Positions 61,247-64,000 of a stretch of 64,000 nucleotides of DNA are shown here, in pieces (positions within the stretch are counted from its first letter, which is position 1; every line of letters begins with the position of its first letter). The stretch comes from Streptomyces sp. CG 926 (lineage in GTDB: Bacteria; Actinomycetota; Actinomycetes; Streptomycetales; Streptomycetaceae). Location: contig NZ_QGGZ01000018.1 in the NCBI RefSeq assembly GCF_003148825.1, positions 54,915-118,914 of the forward strand, given 5' to 3'. The notes under the pieces were generated by a model. It was not told where the DNA came from. It saw only the letters and a list, made by a program, of their open reading frames with translations, and did no database searches. Made by a program: the position numbers and the translations under genes.

Positions 61247-62242
61247 TCACCCCTCCACCGGTGCCGAACCCGACACCGGAACCGAACGTGCGAATCCGCC
61301 GTCCACCATCAGACCGGCCACCGTCTCCAGCTCCGGCGGGTTACCGGCCAGCCGTTCGAGAAAGGCGTCGAAATCTGCACCGCAGGGCAGCAACAACCGC
61401 TCCACGCGCTCCTGGACCGACCAGCCGTCCCGGTCGCGGGCATCGTCGTACGGGGAGAACCACACCGAGCCGATGCCCTCGCCCTTGACCTTCAACGCGA
61501 GCAGCCCGCCCTGGGCGAAGGCCACGCACAGGTAGTCCTTCGTCAGGTGGTCGCGCAGACACTTGTTGACGTAGACGAGATCGTTGATCGCCGCCTCCTC
61601 ACGCACGGTGAAGAACGGCTGGTCCACCAGCAGACCGAGGTCCACGTCCAGGCCCGCACCGACCGGTGCGCAGCCGCCCGCGGCCTTCAGGAACGAGCGG
61701 TACGCCTCCGGCAGCCGGTAGCCGAGGTCCTCCTCGACGCCCTGGACCTGCTCCTCGGCGACCGACACCACCGACTTCGGCAGCCCCATGTGTACCGGGC
61801 GCACCTCCTGCAACGGCCGCGTACCGCGCTTCTCGTGGTCCACGGGCGCCGTCGCCAGGCCGGCGTGATGCCGCAGCAGCGCCTTCACCTCGACCGGGAC
61901 CAGCTCCATGCGCCGCGAACCGGCCACGTGGTGCCAGGTCCAGCCGTGCGGGGTCGCCACCGGCCCGACCGTGTCCCACAGCTCGTGCCCGGTGGCTTTC
62001 ATCGCCGCGTTCGCGGACACGCAGTCCGTCAGTCGCAGCTCGTCCACGCCGAAGCCCTCCGGCGGTTCGGCGATCTCCACGGCCGCGCGAGCGTACGCGG
62101 AGAAGTCCGGATGCCCATTGCCGTCCATCCGGACCCCGTGGGGATGCCGAGCGGCCCGGACCGGGTCCGGGAAATGCACGACCTGCCCCGAGTAAGCGGC
62201 GTTGGGTGGCGCGGCCTGCTGCCCGAGCCGACCTGTCGTCAT
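61247..62242 (-). CDS. WHH-nuclease-like + SUKH (SMI1/KNR4) fusion protein
   Basis: 331 residues. The first ~150 residues carry a WHH-type HNH/EndoVII nuclease pattern: PHGWTWHHV (W103, H104, H105), then RMELVPVEV and RHHAG. The His normally found after LVP-x-x-V is K120 here, so catalysis may be impaired. Residues ~155-315 are a SUKH/SMI1-KNR4 domain (QVQGVEEDLGYRLPEAYRSF, DYLCVAFAQGGLLALKVKG). In polymorphic toxin systems WHH nucleases and SUKH proteins are separate toxin and immunity genes; here they are fused. It is the first gene of the minus-strand pair and is divergent from the YwqJ gene. Confidence 0.82.
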   Translation of the reverse strand: MTTGRLGQQAAPPNAAYSGQVVHFPDPVRAARHPHGVRMDGNGHPDFSAYARAAVEIAEPPEGFGVDELRLTDCVSANAAMKATGHELWDTVGPVATPHGWTWHHVAGSRRMELVPVEVKALLRHHAGLATAPVDHEKRGTRPLQEVRPVHMGLPKSVVSVAEEQVQGVEEDLGYRLPEAYRSFLKAAGGCAPVGAGLDVDLGLLVDQPFFTVREEAAINDLVYVNKCLRDHLTKDYLCVAFAQGGLLALKVKGEGIGSVWFSPYDDARDRDGWSVQERVERLLLPCGADFDAFLERLAGNPPELETVAGLMVDGGFARSVPVSGSAPVEG

Positions 62243-62472
62243 GGCGGTAGCCCCCTGCTGGATCTGGCTGGTTCACCACAGCCTATGCGCTGGGGCAAGA
62301 GCCTCACCCGCGCCCGACCGGCGCACCCACCCAAGGGCCAGGAACATCCGAATTGATACGAATATTCGACCCCGCTTCCGCATGACAGGTGACATTTGAC
62401 AGGCTGTCCCCGCAGCACGGGGGCGTGAGCGACAGCGGTCACCACCGCCGCCACGGGAGGGAAAGCGCGACC
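62243..62472. promoter_or_regulatory. Divergent promoter region of the SUKH/deaminase cluster
   Basis: A 230-base gap between divergent genes. It has one clearly AT-rich patch, with the perfect palindrome CGAATATTCG at 62359-62368 and a half copy CGAAT at 62349-62353. Direct copies of TGACA lie at 62383 and 62389-62400. The palindrome is the best candidate for a shared operator. Confidence 0.5.
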
Positions 62473-63060
62473 ATGCACAACACGGCAACACGTACAGAAT
62501 CCGGCGACACCACGCCGGACGCACCAGGCACACCGGGCGCTTCCGCCTCCGCGGGCCCGGCCGGCGAAGCCACCGGCCCCGCCGGCGACCCCCGCCTGCG
62601 CTGGAGCAGCACCGACGGCCGCCCCGCCGTGCCCGTCCTGCGCTTCCGCCGGGACGGCATCCTCCCCACCGTCGCCGCCGCCCTCTCCGTACGCGGCGAA
62701 ACCCTCACCGGCACCGCCGGCAAGGCCGACCAGCCGCCCACGCTCCATCCGCTCGTCCAGGACTTCCTCGACACCCTCACCAGCGGCCAGCGCGAACGTT
62801 TCACCGGCCGATGTCCGGAGGCGATCCTGCTCTCCCGCCACCTGGCCGCCGTCGAGGGCGCCCGCTCGCGCCGCGCCTCCCGCAAACCCCTCTCGCCGAG
62901 CGAGGCCCGCCGCTCCCTCAAGCACGCGAAGATCACCGCGCGGCGCATCCGCGAGGACGGCGACCCCCTCCACGGCAGCTACGCACCGCCCTGCCGCTCC
63001 TGCGACGCACTCCTGGCCCACTTCGGCGTACGCTCCGTCGACCTCACCCCCTCCGAGTAG
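62473..63060 (+). CDS. YwqJ-like nucleotide/nucleic-acid deaminase
   Basis: 195 residues, with GGGAGGGAAAG upstream. The N-terminal ~40 residues are polar and disordered. The deaminase core (~55-195) shows the zinc-site pattern of YwqJ-type toxins: C114-P-E116 in TGRCPEAILLSRHL and C174-x-x-C177 in APPCRSCDALLAHFGV. The CPE form replaces the His of the usual HxE. Known YwqJ domains lie at the C-terminus of large exported toxins; this one is a stand-alone cytosolic protein. A SUKH-3 gene follows 2 bases later and is the likely partner or inhibitor. Confidence 0.82.
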   Translation: MHNTATRTESGDTTPDAPGTPGASASAGPAGEATGPAGDPRLRWSSTDGRPAVPVLRFRRDGILPTVAAALSVRGETLTGTAGKADQPPTLHPLVQDFLDTLTSGQRERFTGRCPEAILLSRHLAAVEGARSRRASRKPLSPSEARRSLKHAKITARRIREDGDPLHGSYAPPCRSCDALLAHFGVRSVDLTPSE

Positions 63061-63062
63061 CC

Positions 63063-63569
63063 ATGACCAGCGCCTCCGCGTCCTACGACCGCTCCTCGGC
63101 CACCCGTTTCCCGGTCGCCGTGGACTCCGCCCTGCGCACCGCCGGCTGGGAACCCGGCCGGTGGGACATCAAGCAGGCCGAGTACTGGGCCGACGCTCTG
63201 CGGGACCACACCACGCCCGCCGGGCACCGGCACACCGTCTTCCCCGCCGCCGTCGAGGCGTGGGCCGAGTTCGGCGGTCTGACGGTCGCCGGCCACGGCC
63301 CCGGCCGCCAGATCGCCCCGACGCCCGTCCGGATCGACCCGCTCACCGGACTCCACCTCGCGCGCACCTTCGCCGACCTCGGGCGGGCCCTGTCGACCCA
63401 GCTCTGCCCGCTGGGCGTCGAGGCCGACGGCGGCTCCCACCTCGGGATCGACCGCGAGGGCCGCGTCTACGGCATCGACCACACCGGCGACTGGTACCTC
63501 GGCCCCACCGTCGACGAGGCCCTCACCCTCCTCCTGACGGGCCTCCAACCCACCCGCCTGACCACCTAG
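63063..63569 (+). CDS. SUKH-3 immunity-type protein
   Basis: 168 residues; the ATG is two bases past the stop of the deaminase gene, so translation is coupled. The SUKH-3 domain covers nearly the whole chain: ALRTAGWEPGRWDIKQAEYW, AVEAWAEFGGL and the C-terminal HLGIDREGRVYGIDHTGDWYL with the helix TVDEALTLLLTG. SUKH proteins typically bind and block nuclease or deaminase toxins, so it should bind the YwqJ-like protein. No signal peptide or membrane segment is seen. Confidence 0.87.
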   Translation: MTSASASYDRSSATRFPVAVDSALRTAGWEPGRWDIKQAEYWADALRDHTTPAGHRHTVFPAAVEAWAEFGGLTVAGHGPGRQIAPTPVRIDPLTGLHLARTFADLGRALSTQLCPLGVEADGGSHLGIDREGRVYGIDHTGDWYLGPTVDEALTLLLTGLQPTRLTT

Positions 63570-63581
63570 CGCCAAGCCCGC

Positions 63582-63750
63582 GGGCCGCTCCCCCCAGACC
63601 GGGCGGGACCCAACCCCGATACAGGCCGCTCCCCCAGGCCGGGGCGGGATCCGATCCCAGTACGGGCCGTTCCCTCAGACCGGGGCGGGACCCGACCCCC
63701 GGCGCGAGCCGCTCCCTCAGGGCCGGGCGGGATCCGATCCCGGTGGGGGC
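63582..63750. repeat. Four-copy 42-bp tandem repeat
   Basis: Units start near 63582, 63624, 63665 and 63707, each beginning GGCCGCTCCC(C/T)CAG and containing CCGGG-CGGGA-CC(G/A)A. Copies differ by several bases. It lies directly after the SUKH-3 gene in a non-coding region. Confidence 0.75.
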
Positions 63751-63775
63751 GGGTCCGCGGGGCCGGGGAGGGGTG

Positions 63776-64000
63776 TCTCCTCGGCTCGCGCGATGCGGGC
63801 ACGTCTCGGTTGCGGGCGGTGGTTGCGCGCTCGTCCTGCGGGGACACCCCTCCCCGTCCCCGCTCCCCACGCGTCGGGGTGATTCCGGGGCACTGTCGAA
63901 CGCATCGCCGTGGGGCGGGGACACGGCGGAGTGTCCCCGCAGGACGAGCGCGCACCACCGGGTACAGCCGAGACATGCCGTACCGCGCGAGCCGAGGAGA
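63776..64000. repeat. Large imperfect inverted repeat at the window end
   Basis: The 72 bases 63776-63847 (beginning TCTCCTCGGCTCGCGCG, ending GCGGGGACAC) match the reverse complement of 63931-64000 with blocks of 17, 7, 6 and 24 identical bases broken by short differences. The arms are separated by ~83 bases. The right arm reaches the last base of the window and may continue. No gene lies within. Confidence 0.85.

Noticed and set aside
62359..62368. LexA (SOS) box
   Set aside because: The actinobacterial LexA box is TCGAAC-N4-GTTCGA-like; CGAATATTCG lacks the spacing and outer bases.
63582..63750. CRISPR array
   Set aside because: The 42-bp units are directly adjacent with no unique spacers, the copies are diverged, and there are no cas genes.
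63566..63976. Minus-strand frames of 133-136 codons at the right end
   Set aside because: They are generated by the tandem repeats and show repeated Gly/Arg/Pro strings.

Overview
The window is chromosomal DNA of a Streptomyces. Evidence: very high GC with third-position G/C bias, many GTG starts with GGAGG-type ribosome sites, a tRNA-Leu with a TAA anticodon (bldA), paired resuscitation-promoting factor genes, and a gene order (hutI/hutF/hutU ... cystathionine beta-synthase ... thiolase ... bldA ... ABC pair ... ndh ... ppx-divIC-eno-rpfA-rpfC ... mazG ... mfd ... ABC pair) that matches, from memory, the SCO3070-SCO3115 part of the S. coelicolor core genome. No prophage, IS transposase, CRISPR array or obvious biosynthetic cluster is seen.

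Layout. 1-1.0 kb: two secreted or surface proteins (one cut by the window edge, one with an LPQTG anchor). 1.1-6.6 kb: minus-strand histidine-utilisation operon hutU > M20 amidohydrolase > hutF > hutI, with overlapping genes and an inverted repeat in its promoter. 6.7-11.4 kb: PLP decarboxylase, a TetR/flavin-monooxygenase divergon with repeated palindromes, an RpiR regulator and a small membrane protein. 11.8-18.5 kb: cystathionine beta-synthase, SGNH hydrolase, thiolase, three small conserved hypotheticals, and a Bax-inhibitor-1 protein. 18.8 kb: bldA with a recognisable promoter. 19.3-22.7 kb: MacB-like ABC exporter. 22.7-24.2 kb: cyclopropane synthase-like methyltransferase. 24.3-29.6 kb: ndh with two Rex-type operators, then ppx, DUF501, divIC and eno. 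29.8-32.1 kb: rpfA behind a c-di-AMP (ydaO-type) riboswitch, and rpfC.

32.1-36.5 kb: P450 and flavohaemoprotein (divergent), mazG, SurA-like lipoprotein. 36.8-44.5 kb: YfhO membrane protein, Ser/Thr kinase plus membrane protein, solitary N6-adenine methylase-like gene with a changed catalytic motif, lipoprotein. 44.6-53.2 kb: mfd, DUF2079 membrane protein, second paralogous ABC exporter. 53.5-57.7 kb: MFS exporter, a membrane protein with a TTA codon (predicted bldA-dependent), CGNR regulator and an Asp-nucleophile alpha/beta hydrolase. 57.8-63.6 kb: a coiled-coil protein and a divergent cluster that combines toxin-like nuclease and deaminase domains with SUKH/Imm35 immunity domains; this is the best candidate for an undercharacterised system. 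63.6-64.0 kb: a 42-bp tandem repeat and a large inverted repeat.

The window joins several regulatory themes: redox (Rex, ndh, flavohaemoprotein), c-di-AMP and cell-wall remodelling (rpfA), and development (bldA, rpf genes, TTA gene).
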